Source: Halocatena halophila
GTDB taxonomy: Archaea > Halobacteriota > Halobacteria > Halobacteriales > Haloarculaceae
DNA length: 64,000 bases
Direction: 5' to 3'
Assembly (NCBI GenBank): GCA_027563145.1
Contig: CP071308.1
Span: forward strand, 1-64,000
In this document: piece after piece, positions 51,143 to 60,275 of the stretch
Layout: each line of letters opens with the position of its first letter
Numbering within the stretch: the stretch's first letter is position 1
Translations under genes and position numbers: made by a program
The notes under the pieces: generated by a model
The model's input: only the letters and a program-made list of their open reading frames with translations
Told to the model about the DNA's origin: nothing
Databases searched by the model: none

Positions 51143-53010
51143 CTAACCTCGGAGTGTAAACGCGCATAGTTGGCCTGGGATTTTGATTCTATAAATATTT
51201 GGTCGAATTATATTCTCGTGCTGTACGCTTCAGGATTATAATTGGTATTCAAGTAGTATACTGTGGGAACGATCGATCTGAGTCGTATTTGCAGAGAGCT
51301 GCCGCTCCGCAACCTGTCTCACACGGTAGTAGAGCCTTTCTAGCCAGGATCGAGCTGGGGATGGATTGCGATCCAGTCAGCGAGCTCTCCAGCAGTAAGC
51401 ACCGGCGGTCCTACGGTCAATTCTCGGGAGACCGTTGCTTTCAGCAGCACATCCGTGAGCCGCCAGACATTGTACATGAGGACGCCAAACACGAAGTAGT
51501 AGAACCGCAGCGTGTGATCCTTTGAGGACGTTCGAGCGAGAAAGTGCTGTTTGATGGACCGATACTCGGCTTCGATCCACCATCGATTGGCGTAGCGGTG
51601 TACCCACTTCTCTGCGTGTTCGGGCTTCACCTGCTTGTTCGTAATGAATACTTGTGTGTCTTCGCCAGTACGACTCGGCACGAACAGCATTCGACAATCG
51701 TGACTTCCATTTCTGGCGGTAACCGTTGCTTCTTCGACAGCCAGATCGTGGCCATCTTCTTTCATTCCTTCGATATACGTTGCTTCAGGATTCCGTTCGA
51801 TCTTTGGAAAGAGATAGGTGACACCAAGATTGGCCAGGGTTTGGTAGACCTGGAACGATTCAAATCCTCTATCGGCGAGCACGAGGTCAATCGAGACGAA
51901 TTCCTGGGCCCGTCGAACAAGTCGCCGTACCGTTCGATGGTACTGGTGTGAAAAATTCTCGTCCCAGGCTGAGTCCTCTATAACCGGTTCAACAGCAAGG
52001 ACGATCGGCATGCTCTTACCAACCAGCGATAGTGTCGCAAATTTGTAGGCCTTCTCGCCCGAGTCATCAATTCCGCTGACTTCGGCAGGAAGCTCGCCGT
52101 CAGCGTGGTACTCCCACGTCGTGATGTCGATCGCGACCGTGACCGGCGGTTGGAGAATCTGGAGGTGGTTTACTGCGTCAAGGAGGTTCTCGATTGATTG
52201 ATCGAACCCAACCTGAATTTGCTCCTCTGAATAGCTCTTGACCGTTCGGAGATGGGTATCGCCGTGAGGAGTGTAGTCCTCACCGAAGAAATTCTCCATT
52301 CGTGATTGCCCCTGCGGCGTTCCAGAGCCGCCAAGTGCCATCAGTGCCTGGAGCTCGTCGAAGCGACTGTCGGGATACACTACATTATCAGCTCGACCAG
52401 AATCGAACGCTCCGAAAACCGTCTCTCGAGCGGTACGGATATGGGTCCGAATCTGTTTGTCCGTAAATTCAGGCGTGTCACGCTCACGAAGATCTGAATC
52501 CGATACACCGACGTGCCGTGGTGGTCGTACGTTCAGTGCAACGTCGCTTTCGTACGCTTCTTCTACGAATTGCTCACTCACCGCGAGAATAGTTCGTTTG
52601 GTCTCCTCCGAAAGACGATGATCCCAAACAGATGCCAACGTTTGCCGCGTGGGTGCTGTGTTGTACTTGCCGAATTTTACCGGGTCGAAGCCGAGGCGAG
52701 TAGCTCGGTTCTCTGTTGAAAGGTACTCATAGAGGCCATTCCAGGAGAATCCAGCAATGTCACGGTAGAATAACGCACGAATGAGTGGTTCAATGTCGTA
52801 TTCCAACCCCTCAAAACGTTTGATGTCATCGTCGTCCACCATCTGGTCAACATTAATATGTCGAACGAGATCTCCAATCGTCGGTGCTGTTTCTAGTCGT
52901 TCGTGAACGTCGTCGACCACTGGCTCAAGAGAGCTCACATTATTTCCTGTGGCATTTCGAAGGTTTCTGAAGGGCCGTTTTGAAGGAGAGAACCGATCAA
53001 CACTGGCCAT
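51143..53010 (-). mobile_element. IS copy 1 (YREK-type DDE element)
   Basis: The left end is CTAACCTCGGAGTGTAAACG (51143-51162), matching the ends of copies 2 and 3. The other end is not recognisable; homology with copy 2 continues past the transposase start up to about 53340, into an adjacent gene. The transposase reads leftward. The body is close to copy 2 by eye (about 90 percent or more). Confidence 0.8.
51340..53010 (-). CDS. Transposase of IS copy 1
   Basis: From ATG 53010 it encodes 556 aa, same length and start as copy 2. DDE catalytic residues are seen in VAIDITTWEY and LVLADRGFESF. The C1 signature Y-(2)-R-(3)-E-(6)-K is exact in YANRWWIEAEYRSIK, typical of the IS4 superfamily. The 76 upstream codons in frame are not shared in frame by copy 2 and are excluded. 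Apparently intact, so this copy may be active. Family placement beyond IS4-like is uncertain. Confidence 0.9.
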   Translation of the reverse strand: MASVDRFSPSKRPFRNLRNATGNNVSSLEPVVDDVHERLETAPTIGDLVRHINVDQMVDDDDIKRFEGLEYDIEPLIRALFYRDIAGFSWNGLYEYLSTENRATRLGFDPVKFGKYNTAPTRQTLASVWDHRLSEETKRTILAVSEQFVEEAYESDVALNVRPPRHVGVSDSDLRERDTPEFTDKQIRTHIRTARETVFGAFDSGRADNVVYPDSRFDELQALMALGGSGTPQGQSRMENFFGEDYTPHGDTHLRTVKSYSEEQIQVGFDQSIENLLDAVNHLQILQPPVTVAIDITTWEYHADGELPAEVSGIDDSGEKAYKFATLSLVGKSMPIVLAVEPVIEDSAWDENFSHQYHRTVRRLVRRAQEFVSIDLVLADRGFESFQVYQTLANLGVTYLFPKIERNPEATYIEGMKEDGHDLAVEEATVTARNGSHDCRMLFVPSRTGEDTQVFITNKQVKPEHAEKWVHRYANRWWIEAEYRSIKQHFLARTSSKDHTLRFYYFVFGVLMYNVWRLTDVLLKATVSRELTVGPPVLTAGELADWIAIHPQLDPG

Positions 53011-53017
53011 CTCATCA

Positions 53018-53602
53018 TCATGGGAGGCAAGCCTGTAGAGGGATCGTATCTCTTCGGTGTCGTCTCGTGATGGTCTGTTCAAGCATTGTCGCAGTCGGCT
53101 CCAACCACCTATGCGTGGGACTATAGACCGAATATTCGTCCTCAGTCGTTTGGCACCACTTGCACTGTTGGCATCCACTAGCGAGCAGTGACGTGGGAAT
53201 ACCACCACCATCGATGACAGTTGCATCGATACCTTCAATCATGACTGTGAATCCACCTCGTCCTACTGTACCGCCGAGGAGTTCGAACGCCAGGTACCAG
53301 GCGACTGAGCCACTACCTCGGCGGCAGTCAGCATCGATAGTATCCCACAGGTCGGGATACTGTAATCGGTCGACATCGGTGCTCACCAGGTGGTTGTCAC
53401 TCTCTGTGCCCTCGTCCATATCGTATTCGTCGATGTCCAGGAAGAGCAGCCCCATCGCACAGAAAAATTCCTGCAGCCATGAGTGGATGGCGGGTTGACT
53501 GGCTTGGACACCTTTGAAGACACGCTCCTCCAACCACAGGGTCGAACGTTTCTCAGAACAGACCTCGATACCGGTCAACCAACCCAGCAACTGTGTCAAC
53601 AA
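53018..53602 (-). CDS. Unidentified protein adjoining IS copy 1
   Basis: An open frame of 194 codons without ATG (TTG at 53602) reads LTQLLGWLTGIEVCSEKRSTLWLEERVF.. and later DADCRRGSGSVAWYLAFELLGG.. and GCQQCKWCQTTEDEYSVYSPTHRWLEPTATM. The second half is conserved at the amino-acid level next to IS copy 2, with silent and conservative changes, which argues for coding. The 3' end (EQTITRRHRRDT) runs into IS-adjacent sequence and is probably altered. I do not recognise the family. It may be partial. Confidence 0.4.
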   Translation of the reverse strand: MLTQLLGWLTGIEVCSEKRSTLWLEERVFKGVQASQPAIHSWLQEFFCAMGLLFLDIDEYDMDEGTESDNHLVSTDVDRLQYPDLWDTIDADCRRGSGSVAWYLAFELLGGTVGRGGFTVMIEGIDATVIDGGGIPTSLLASGCQQCKWCQTTEDEYSVYSPTHRWLEPTATMLEQTITRRHRRDTIPLQACLP

Positions 53603-54033
53603 TCGGTTACTAACTTTGTATCGAGTTCATTGAGAGCGACGACTGCCATCTTCGGAGTCATCGTTCGGAACGAGGTTGTCCGAAGTACCAGCATCGAATT
53701 CGATGGTGGCCGACCTGGCCTAGTCCTATTTGCGAGCGAACGCTATTCCTTCCTAAACATACTCTCACTTGATCACGGCCTCCAGCTCGGCGACCGTTGC
53801 CGCTACTGGCTTGACATCCACTACATCAATAAAACCAGAAATTTAGCGCCTATTCCTCTAAGGTTTGGTGAACATAAGAATATAGGAACAGATATGATAC
53901 AGCAGTGTATATAAAATTGCTGGAGTCTGAGATTTATAAAGATGATACAAGAAATGTAATGTTACCAAAATTCTGATTGGAATACTCCTAATCTAGTAAT
54001 AAGGCATAAGTGAATAGGACAGTAATTAATTAT
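53603..54033. other. Gap without supported gene
   Basis: Frames here are broken on both strands; remnants of coding sequence are possible but not identifiable. The right half is AT-rich and contains the promoter of the NTF2-like gene. Confidence 0.3.
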
Positions 54034-54384
54034 ATGGGGATTGAGAAAACAATACAATCATACTATAAATTCGTTGATGAGGGAGACTACAAAAATATGT
54101 TTTCTTTATTTACTGACGATATCGTTTATACTCGTCCTGGTAGGAAACCATTAGAGGGAAAGGAGGAATTTCAAACGTTCTACCTTGAACATCGGCCGAT
54201 TGGAGAGAGTCACCACACTGTTGATACCCTCTACATTGACGGGGATACTGCTATTGTCCAAGGTTACTTTGATGGGACATTAGATGGAACACCAGTATCG
54301 TTTGGATTCGCTGATATCCATCAATTCAATGATGATTATTTAATAACGAGACGATGGACCTACACCGACCGCGGTACAGTGTAG
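54034..54384 (+). CDS. NTF2/SnoaL-like protein
   Basis: From ATG 54034 it encodes 116 aa. The pattern IEKTIQSYYKFVDEGDYKNMFSLFTDDIVYTRPGRKPLEGKEEFQTFY followed by HTVDTLYIDGDTAIVQGYFDGTLDG is typical of the SnoaL/NTF2-like cone fold, used by ketosteroid isomerases and polyketide/terpenoid tailoring proteins. AT-rich, unlike its GC-richer neighbours. Its site between IS copies and the terpenoid genes makes a tailoring role possible but unproven. Confidence 0.75.
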   Translation: MGIEKTIQSYYKFVDEGDYKNMFSLFTDDIVYTRPGRKPLEGKEEFQTFYLEHRPIGESHHTVDTLYIDGDTAIVQGYFDGTLDGTPVSFGFADIHQFNDDYLITRRWTYTDRGTV

Positions 54385-54629
54385 TCCATAGAAATTATGT
54401 GTATAGGAACTGCAACTAAAACCCGGCGAATTAACCATTTAAGATATGTTACTTTTTAATGGGTAATGTCGAGTATATCGATACGCTCAAAGTCAAACCC
54501 CTCGGCTCCTAAGAGAAATAGCTAGTGGAGAAAGCACACCGATAGAGGCCTTCTCGTGCGAAGAATTCCCAATTTCCGACACCACCTACCTGAATAGAAC
54601 CCATTTACAGAAGACCACACTCCGAAGTC
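54385..54629. other. Gap before IS copy 2
   Basis: No gene is supported. At 54616-54642 an inverted half of the IS end (ACACTCCGAAGT) abuts the real left end, giving a small palindrome around CCTAACTTCGG. Confidence 0.35.
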
Positions 54630-56499
54630 CTAACTTCGGAGTGTAAACGCGCATAGTTGGCCTGGAGTTTTGATTCTGTGAATATTCAGTCGAAATATGC
54701 TCTCGTGCTGTACGATTTAGGATTGTAATTGGTATTCAAGAAGTATACTGTGAGAACGATCGATCTGGGTCGAATTTGCAGAGAGCTACCGCTCAATATC
54801 TCGTCTCACACGGTAGTAGAGAGCCTTTCTAGCCAGGATCGAGCTGGAGATGGATTGCGATCCAGTCAGCGAGCTCTCCAGCAGTAAGCACCGGCGGTCC
54901 TACCGTCAATTCTCGGGAGACCGTGGCCTTCAGCAGCACATCCGTAAGCCGCCAGACGTTGTACATGAGGACGCCAAACACGAAGTAGTAGAACCGCAGC
55001 GTGTGATCCTTTGAGGACGTTCGTGCAAGGAAGTGCTGTTTGATAGATCGATACTCGGCCTCGATCCACCACCGATTGGCATAGCGGTGTACCCACTTCT
55101 CTGCGTGTTCGGGCTTTACCTGCTTGTTCGTGATGAACACCTGTGTGTCGTCGCCAGTACGACTCGTCACGAACAGCACTCGACAGTCGTGACTTCCATT
55201 TCTGGCGGTGACCGTTGCCTCTTCGACAGCCAGATCGTGGCCATCTTCTTCCATTCCTTCGATATACGTGGCTTCAGGATTCCGTTCGATCTTTGGAAAG
55301 AGATAGGTGACGCCAAGATTAGCCAGTGTTTGGTAGACCTGGAACGATTCAAATCCTCTATCGGCGAGGACGAGATCAATCGAGACGAATTCCTGGGCTC
55401 GTCGCACAAGCCGTCGAACCGTACGATGGTACTGATGTGGAAAATTCTCGTCCCACCCTGAGCTCTCGATCACCGGTTCAACAGCGAGGACGATCGGCAT
55501 GCTCTTGCCCACCAGCGACAGTGTCGCGAACTTGTAGGCCTTCTCGCCTGAGTCATCGATTCCGCTAACTTCAGAAGGAAGCTTACCGTCAGCGTGGTAC
55601 TCCCACGTCGTAATGTCAATCGCAACTGTGACGGGGGGTTGAAGAATCTGGAGGTGGTTCACTGCATCAAGGAGATTCTCGATCGACCGATCGAAGCCTG
55701 CTTGAATCGTCTCGGGGGTGTATTGTTTGATTGTTCGGAGATGGGTATCGCCGTGAGGAGTGTAGTCCTTGCCGAAGAAATTCTCCATCCGTGATTGCCC
55801 CTGCGGTGTTCCAGAGCCGCCAAGTGCCATCAGTGCCTGAAGCTCGTCGAAGCGACTGTCGGGGTATACCGCATTGCCAGCCCGACCAGTATCGAACGCT
55901 CCGAACACTGTTTCTCGAGCGTGCCGGACGTGAGTTCGAATCTGGCCCTCCGTAAACTCAGGCGTGTCACGCTCACGAAGATCTGAATCCGATACACCGA
56001 CGTGCCGTGGGGGTCGTACGTTGAGTGCAACGTCGCTTTCGTACGCTTCCTCCACGAGTTGCTCACTCACCGCAAGAATGGTTCGTTTGGTCTCCTCCGA
56101 AAGACTATGATCCCAAACAGATGCCACCGTTTGTCGTGTGGGTGCTGTGTTGTACTTCCCGAATTTTGCCGGATCGAATCCGAGCCGAGTAGCCCGGTTC
56201 TCTGTTGAAAGGAACTCATAGAGGCCATTCCAGGAGAGTCCAGCAAGGTCACGGCAGAATAACGCACGAATGAGTGGTTCAATGTCGTATTCCAACCCCT
56301 CAAAACGTTTGATGTCTTCGTCGTTCACCATCTGGCCAACATTCATATGTCGAACGAGATCTACAAGCGTCGGTGCTGTTTCTAGTCGATCGTGAACGTC
56401 GTCGACCACTGGCTCAAGAGGGTTCACATCATTTCCTGTGACATTTCGAGGGTTTCTGAAGGACCGATTTGAGGAAGAGAACCGATCAACACTGGCCAT
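54630..56499 (-). mobile_element. IS copy 2
   Basis: The left end CTAACTTCGGAGTGTAAACG is at 54630-54649. As with copy 1, homology continues beyond the transposase start to about 56825, so the duplicated unit of about 2.2 kb is larger than the IS itself. Same orientation as copy 1. Confidence 0.8.
54829..56499 (-). CDS. Transposase of IS copy 2
   Basis: 556 aa, same start and length as copy 1 and differing by scattered substitutions (for example CRDLAGLSWNGLYEFLS versus YRDIAGFSWNGLYEYLS). DDE residues and the YREK signature (YANRWWIEAEYRSIK) are intact. Probably functional. Divergence from copy 1 shows the duplication is not recent. Confidence 0.9.
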   Translation of the reverse strand: MASVDRFSSSNRSFRNPRNVTGNDVNPLEPVVDDVHDRLETAPTLVDLVRHMNVGQMVNDEDIKRFEGLEYDIEPLIRALFCRDLAGLSWNGLYEFLSTENRATRLGFDPAKFGKYNTAPTRQTVASVWDHSLSEETKRTILAVSEQLVEEAYESDVALNVRPPRHVGVSDSDLRERDTPEFTEGQIRTHVRHARETVFGAFDTGRAGNAVYPDSRFDELQALMALGGSGTPQGQSRMENFFGKDYTPHGDTHLRTIKQYTPETIQAGFDRSIENLLDAVNHLQILQPPVTVAIDITTWEYHADGKLPSEVSGIDDSGEKAYKFATLSLVGKSMPIVLAVEPVIESSGWDENFPHQYHRTVRRLVRRAQEFVSIDLVLADRGFESFQVYQTLANLGVTYLFPKIERNPEATYIEGMEEDGHDLAVEEATVTARNGSHDCRVLFVTSRTGDDTQVFITNKQVKPEHAEKWVHRYANRWWIEAEYRSIKQHFLARTSSKDHTLRFYYFVFGVLMYNVWRLTDVLLKATVSRELTVGPPVLTAGELADWIAIHLQLDPG

Positions 56500-56553
56500 C
56501 TCATCATCGTGGGAAGCAAGCCAGTAGAGGGATCGTATCTCTTCAGTGTCGAC

Positions 56554-56830
56554 CTAGCGATGGCTTTCAAGCATAGTCGCAGTCGGCTCCAGCCATCTAT
56601 GTTTGGGACTATAGACCGAATATTCGTCCACAGTCGTTTGGCACCACTTGCTCTGTTGGCATCCACTAGCGAACAGTGCCGTGGGAATACCACCACTGAT
56701 GACAGTTGCATCGATAACTCCGATCATGCCTGTGAATCTACTTCGTCCCACTGTACCTCCGAGGAGTTCGAATGGCAGGTAACAGGCGACTGAGCCACCA
56801 CCCAGGCGGCAGTCAGCATCGAGGGCTACT
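56554..56830 (-). pseudogene. 3' remnant of the gene adjoining IS copies
   Basis: The minus strand reads DADCRLGGGSVACYLPFELLGG, then IGVIDATVISGGIPTALFASG, then CQTTVDEYSVYSPKHRWLEPTATMLE and a stop, matching the second half of the 53018-53602 frame. The upstream half is lost at about 56825 where the beta-propeller fragment begins. Confidence 0.55.
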
Positions 56831-56838
56831 CATGCTTG

Positions 56839-57402
56839 TCAGTGTTTGTCCGTGTCCTCGCCAGACTGCGTCACAATGTCACAGCCAAGGATACTCTCGA
56901 TATTCTGTCGGATACACTCATCGGCGAGCCCGACCATCTCAACGGCTTCTGACCGGCTCATCTCGTAGAATTTCTGACGCCCGTCGTCGCGCTCGACGAG
57001 CAGTTTGTGCTCGTGTGGATGCCACTGTACAGGGGTGAGTCTTTTGCCGTGGTCTGACATGTCTATACGGACAGGATCACTTCCGTCCGATCGTGCAATA
57101 TAGGTTGTGAGGCCGCTCACAAACGTGGTTTCAGCTGTGTTGGTCTGCGGTGGATTGGACGAGTAGGCAACGAGTTTCCCGTCTGGACTAACGGCACACG
57201 TGGCTGCGATCTGTGTATCAAGCCCAGGAAACTGGGGGAAGTCGCCATATTCATCGGTAGTTGGATTTCGCCAGCGGAGTGTGGTATCATCCACACGGTA
57301 GTAGATCAGCCCAGAAACTGGGTTCACAGCCCACAACAGACCTCTTCTGGAATCGAGAACAATCGCTCTTTCTCCCCTTCCACCGGCAAGCGATACACCC
57401 AT
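56839..57402 (-). pseudogene. Truncated beta-propeller-like (WD40/TolB) protein
   Basis: The frame reads LLWAVNPVSGLIYYRVDDTTLRWRNP, then AATCAVSPDGKLVAYSSNPP and TTYIARSDGSDPVRIDMSDHG. SPDGKLVAYSS is a classic propeller-blade start, as in TolB/DPP-type repeats. Only about two to three blades remain, far fewer than the six to eight of a full protein, and the 5' end meets a polyprenyl synthase fragment on the other strand. Probably a 3' remnant; the product might still be made from ATG 57402 (187 aa). Confidence 0.5.
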
Positions 57403-57439
57403 GATGTGTTTCCTTCCGCACATCGATAGCGCGGTCTGG

Positions 57440-57682
57440 GGGGAGCTGCTCCACACGTACCCGCTCATCCACGACGACCTCGCGGATAGCGACCGACTGC
57501 GCCGGGACGACCCACCTTCTGGGTCGAATACGGATAGGATAACGCGGTGAACGTCGGCGACATGCTGTTGATCCACGCCCTGGCCACCGAGGCAGAGGCC
57601 GCGCTCGAACCGCTGCCGACTCCCCACAGCGCCAGCGGCTGCGTGCTCTTAGGGCGTACTGCACCAGCAGGAACCAGTAATA
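57440..57682 (+). pseudogene. Internally deleted polyprenyl diphosphate synthase fragment
   Basis: Plus-strand frames read LLHTYPLIHDDLADSDRLRRDDPP (the FARM aspartate region), then in another frame VNVGDMLLIHALATEAEAALEPLP, then PQRQRLRALRAYC and a stop. These match, in order, residues 79-100, 113-125 and the C terminus (PQRQRLIALGQYC) of the intact synthase at 62304-63242. About 170 central codons are deleted. Opposite strand to the intact gene. Confidence 0.75.
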
Positions 57683-57686
57683 CGCA

Positions 57687-59036
57687 TCATCCTTCTCTCA
57701 AACGGCGACTGAGGAGATTGACAACGTTACGGCTGCCCATGACTTCTGTTTCCATTGACGAGATGGCTGATTCCATTGCGTTGGTATAATAAATGCCATG
57801 ATCCAGTTGGAACGGCGGCCATAACAACGGCGGCTCATAGACGGGATATGCCTCCCATGAGAACCGTTCTATGTCTTCAATTGACGAAAACACCTCCAAG
57901 AACAGATCGTTGGGAACGATACTGGTTGCGGTGACGTGATAAATATTTGTCCCACCGTTTTCTCGAACAAGTGTTACGATGGAAGTGAAGGATTCGTCTA
58001 CATCGGTGGTCGTGCTGATGGCGTCCGGAAGGTCATCCTGAGCCCCGAGTTCAAAGTAGGTAGGATCAAGAACACCATTCACTAAGTTGATGTACATTGA
58101 TTGATACTCACGGTCGGAGCTGACGGGGGGAGCGCCACCGTTGAGTTCAATGTCAGTCTTTTCGAGCGGGGTGGCGATAATGACGGCGTCGTAGGGACCG
58201 TACTCCGTCGGCGGCTCAGCGGCTGTGAGCGTGTACGATCCTGTGTTGGCGTCGATCGCCGTGATTTTGGTCTCCATGTGGATCGTAGCAGATGCAGCAT
58301 CAAGGAGATGGTCGAGGAGTAGGCTGTTCCGTTCACGTATCGAATACCAACTGTTGGATGCTATTGCCTTAAACATGTAAAGATCGACAACCGCACTCAT
58401 CCGTGCGTCCTGCCCGTACAGCGTCCGCGAGATCGGATCGAGCACCTGATGGATACATGCTTGTGAAACGGCATGCTCGCGCAGATGCTCCATCGCTGAC
58501 TGTTGAGCAGTATCGTAGAGGTCAACCCTGGCAAGCATCTCGTCAGGCGACTTGAAGGATCCACCAGCCTCCAATACGTCATACAGGGAATTGAACTGCT
58601 TGAAGACGCGCCGAGACTGCCACCACAACCGGGGAAACGACAGCCCATACTTCCTGAGTATCGTCAGTCTGTCTCGGAGTGCGCCCGACATTTTTGCCAA
58701 GAAACGCTGTCCGTCCCAGATCCCGAAGGAGAGCCCCATCATCGGTGCATTCGTTGGTTTTTGACGGGGTTTTACTGGGTTGGCCAGCTCAAGGTTAAAA
58801 CGATCGACGTACTTCATCATGTAGCGGCTCTCGTCGTGGAACGCCGTCGCTCCTGTTTCGAAGGTGTCCGAGGCAAACGCCGTTTCGCGGATCCGTCCGC
58901 CGATCCGAGACTGTTGCTCGAATACATCGATCTCGATGTTAGTGAATTGTTGACGGGCGAAGTCCGCAGCTGCACATCCCGCAATCCCTGAACCGACGAT
59001 CGCGAGCTGGAGATCGGACCCTGTTGTTCCTGACAT
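57687..59036 (-). CDS. Prenylcysteine-oxidase-like FAD oxidoreductase
   Basis: 449 aa. The FAD-binding motif LAIVGSGIAGCAAADF starts at about residue 10, with the acidic end of strand 2 (IDVFEQQSRIGGRI) placed as in amine-oxidase-type flavoproteins. The C terminus YYTNAMESAISSMETEVMGSRNVVNLL matches the last FAD-contact segment of the prenylcysteine oxidase family. Prenyl-cysteine or related prenyl substrates fit the terpenoid neighbours. No signal peptide. Probably soluble or membrane-peripheral. The 3' end lies next to the synthase fragment. Confidence 0.8.
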   Translation of the reverse strand: MSGTTGSDLQLAIVGSGIAGCAAADFARQQFTNIEIDVFEQQSRIGGRIRETAFASDTFETGATAFHDESRYMMKYVDRFNLELANPVKPRQKPTNAPMMGLSFGIWDGQRFLAKMSGALRDRLTILRKYGLSFPRLWWQSRRVFKQFNSLYDVLEAGGSFKSPDEMLARVDLYDTAQQSAMEHLREHAVSQACIHQVLDPISRTLYGQDARMSAVVDLYMFKAIASNSWYSIRERNSLLLDHLLDAASATIHMETKITAIDANTGSYTLTAAEPPTEYGPYDAVIIATPLEKTDIELNGGAPPVSSDREYQSMYINLVNGVLDPTYFELGAQDDLPDAISTTTDVDESFTSIVTLVRENGGTNIYHVTATSIVPNDLFLEVFSSIEDIERFSWEAYPVYEPPLLWPPFQLDHGIYYTNAMESAISSMETEVMGSRNVVNLLSRRLREG

Positions 59037-59840
59037 TGCTTAGTTAAATTGCCCAGATATCTGGACAGCGGGCAGCCGTGGTGTGGTGCTGGTTCCGACA
59101 TCGGTCGCGCGCAATACCGGTTCACTAGGCAGCGGAGGGGATCTCTTCGAACGCACTGTTTGCTCAGATCTATTCGCCATAACAAACATTTATATTACAA
59201 CAACTTAATTATATTTATTTAGTAGTTATCATAACAATACTTCTGAAGGAAGCTAGCCCAGTTCGTCATTGGTGGCTTTATCCAGCCCCGCGTGAGGACA
59301 GGCCTCTGGTGAGCAGGACTACAATCCTCCAGCAGGATCAGCTCTCCCAAAATGGTATGAATACGGATAAGCACTCAATCCGAGAAGGGGTGAGGTCGGC
59401 AGTTCCAGCGCATACGTGTTTCGGCATGATCGGCGAGGCTGGGGTTCGGTGTTCCTTTTGCCAACTCCTTGCCTTGGTGGGTTGCTCAGAGCCTTAGCCA
59501 ACAAGATGCCCTCAATCGTCCACCGATTGTCGACTAAGGCAGCCCCTGCACCGTCAACACACTGTCGAGTGGCACGAGTGGCTTCGCCATCTATATTACT
59601 GTGATCGTCATCTGACCGCTTTCAGGTGCTGTACCCTGATTGACGCCGTAGTGTTCAATCGGATCGAGCGCAGCGGTACCCGCTCATCTCGGCGTTAGCC
59701 CCGAGATACCACTGGCGGCGGTCGTCGTCCAGCTGACGGCTCGTTCATCGGTGGCCGACGCTTGAACCGCCTGCAAAATTGACGTTATTATCTATTAGAG
59801 TTGCAGATATTATTTTTCCACACTCCGTTGGCTCTGCTAT
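59037..59840. other. 0.8-kb gap with inverted-repeat element
   Basis: No intact gene. AT-rich promoter of the flavoprotein at about 59180-59240, then a 50-bp hairpin-forming repeat at 59491-59540; the rest is unassigned debris. Confidence 0.35.
59491..59540 (-). repeat. 50-bp hairpin element, copy A
   Basis: Its ends GCCTTAG..CTAAGGC are inverted, and the whole is the reverse complement of 62047-62094 with about four differences. The two copies flank the LLM fragment and IS copy 3. Confidence 0.65.
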
Positions 59841-60019
59841 GGCATCGGTATCCTCATTCCGGAGGATCACGACGACATCGCAACATTCACTAAACGTGCA
59901 AAAGCACTCGGATACGATGCTGTCTGGGTGACTGAACTGTGGGTCGAGATGCGTACATCGCTCTCACAGTCGCCGCAGATCGGACCGAGACGGTCAAGCT
60001 CGGGCTTACCGATACCTGA
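59841..60019 (+). pseudogene. F420-dependent LLM-class oxidoreductase fragment
   Basis: One frame reads GIGILIPEDHDDIATFTKRAKALGYDAVWVTELW; after a one-base shift the next reads GRDAYIALTVAADRTETVKLG. This is the N-terminal barrel start of luciferase-like monooxygenases. Only about 60 codons remain and the frameshift is inside them. Not functional. Confidence 0.65.
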
Positions 60020-60275
60020 AACCGACTAAAATCGATGCTTCGGTCAATAGTCGATCTCCGCATCCATTCATCATGACGCATGATCCGAGCACCACGCGTC
60101 TCCGAACCGACAGTGCCTAGGCGGGCGTCCTGGCGAGGAGACGGCAATGGCTTCAGTCTGCGTGGCGACAGCCTCAGTCAGCCAGTCGACGACACGCTCA
60201 ATTGTGAGCCTGAGTAGGTCACCATGACGCTCACCTCGAACTGGATATGGGTCGAACGCCCAAAGAGGTGCTGCA
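60020..60275. other. Gap before IS copy 3 transposase
   Basis: No supported gene. The minus strand has a short coding-like run (AFDPYPVRGERHGDLLRLTIERVVDWLTEAVATQTEAIAV) that may be a fragment of an unidentified gene. No left IS end could be found. Confidence 0.3.

Noticed and set aside
53011..53238. 76-codon N-terminal extension of transposase copy 1
   Set aside because: The same stretch is frameshifted in copy 2 and overlaps the other conserved minus-strand frame, so it is not transposase sequence.
53483..53914. 143-codon plus-strand frame between IS copies
   Set aside because: It overlaps the conserved minus-strand frame, lacks a start context, and its composition is not typical of haloarchaeal proteins.
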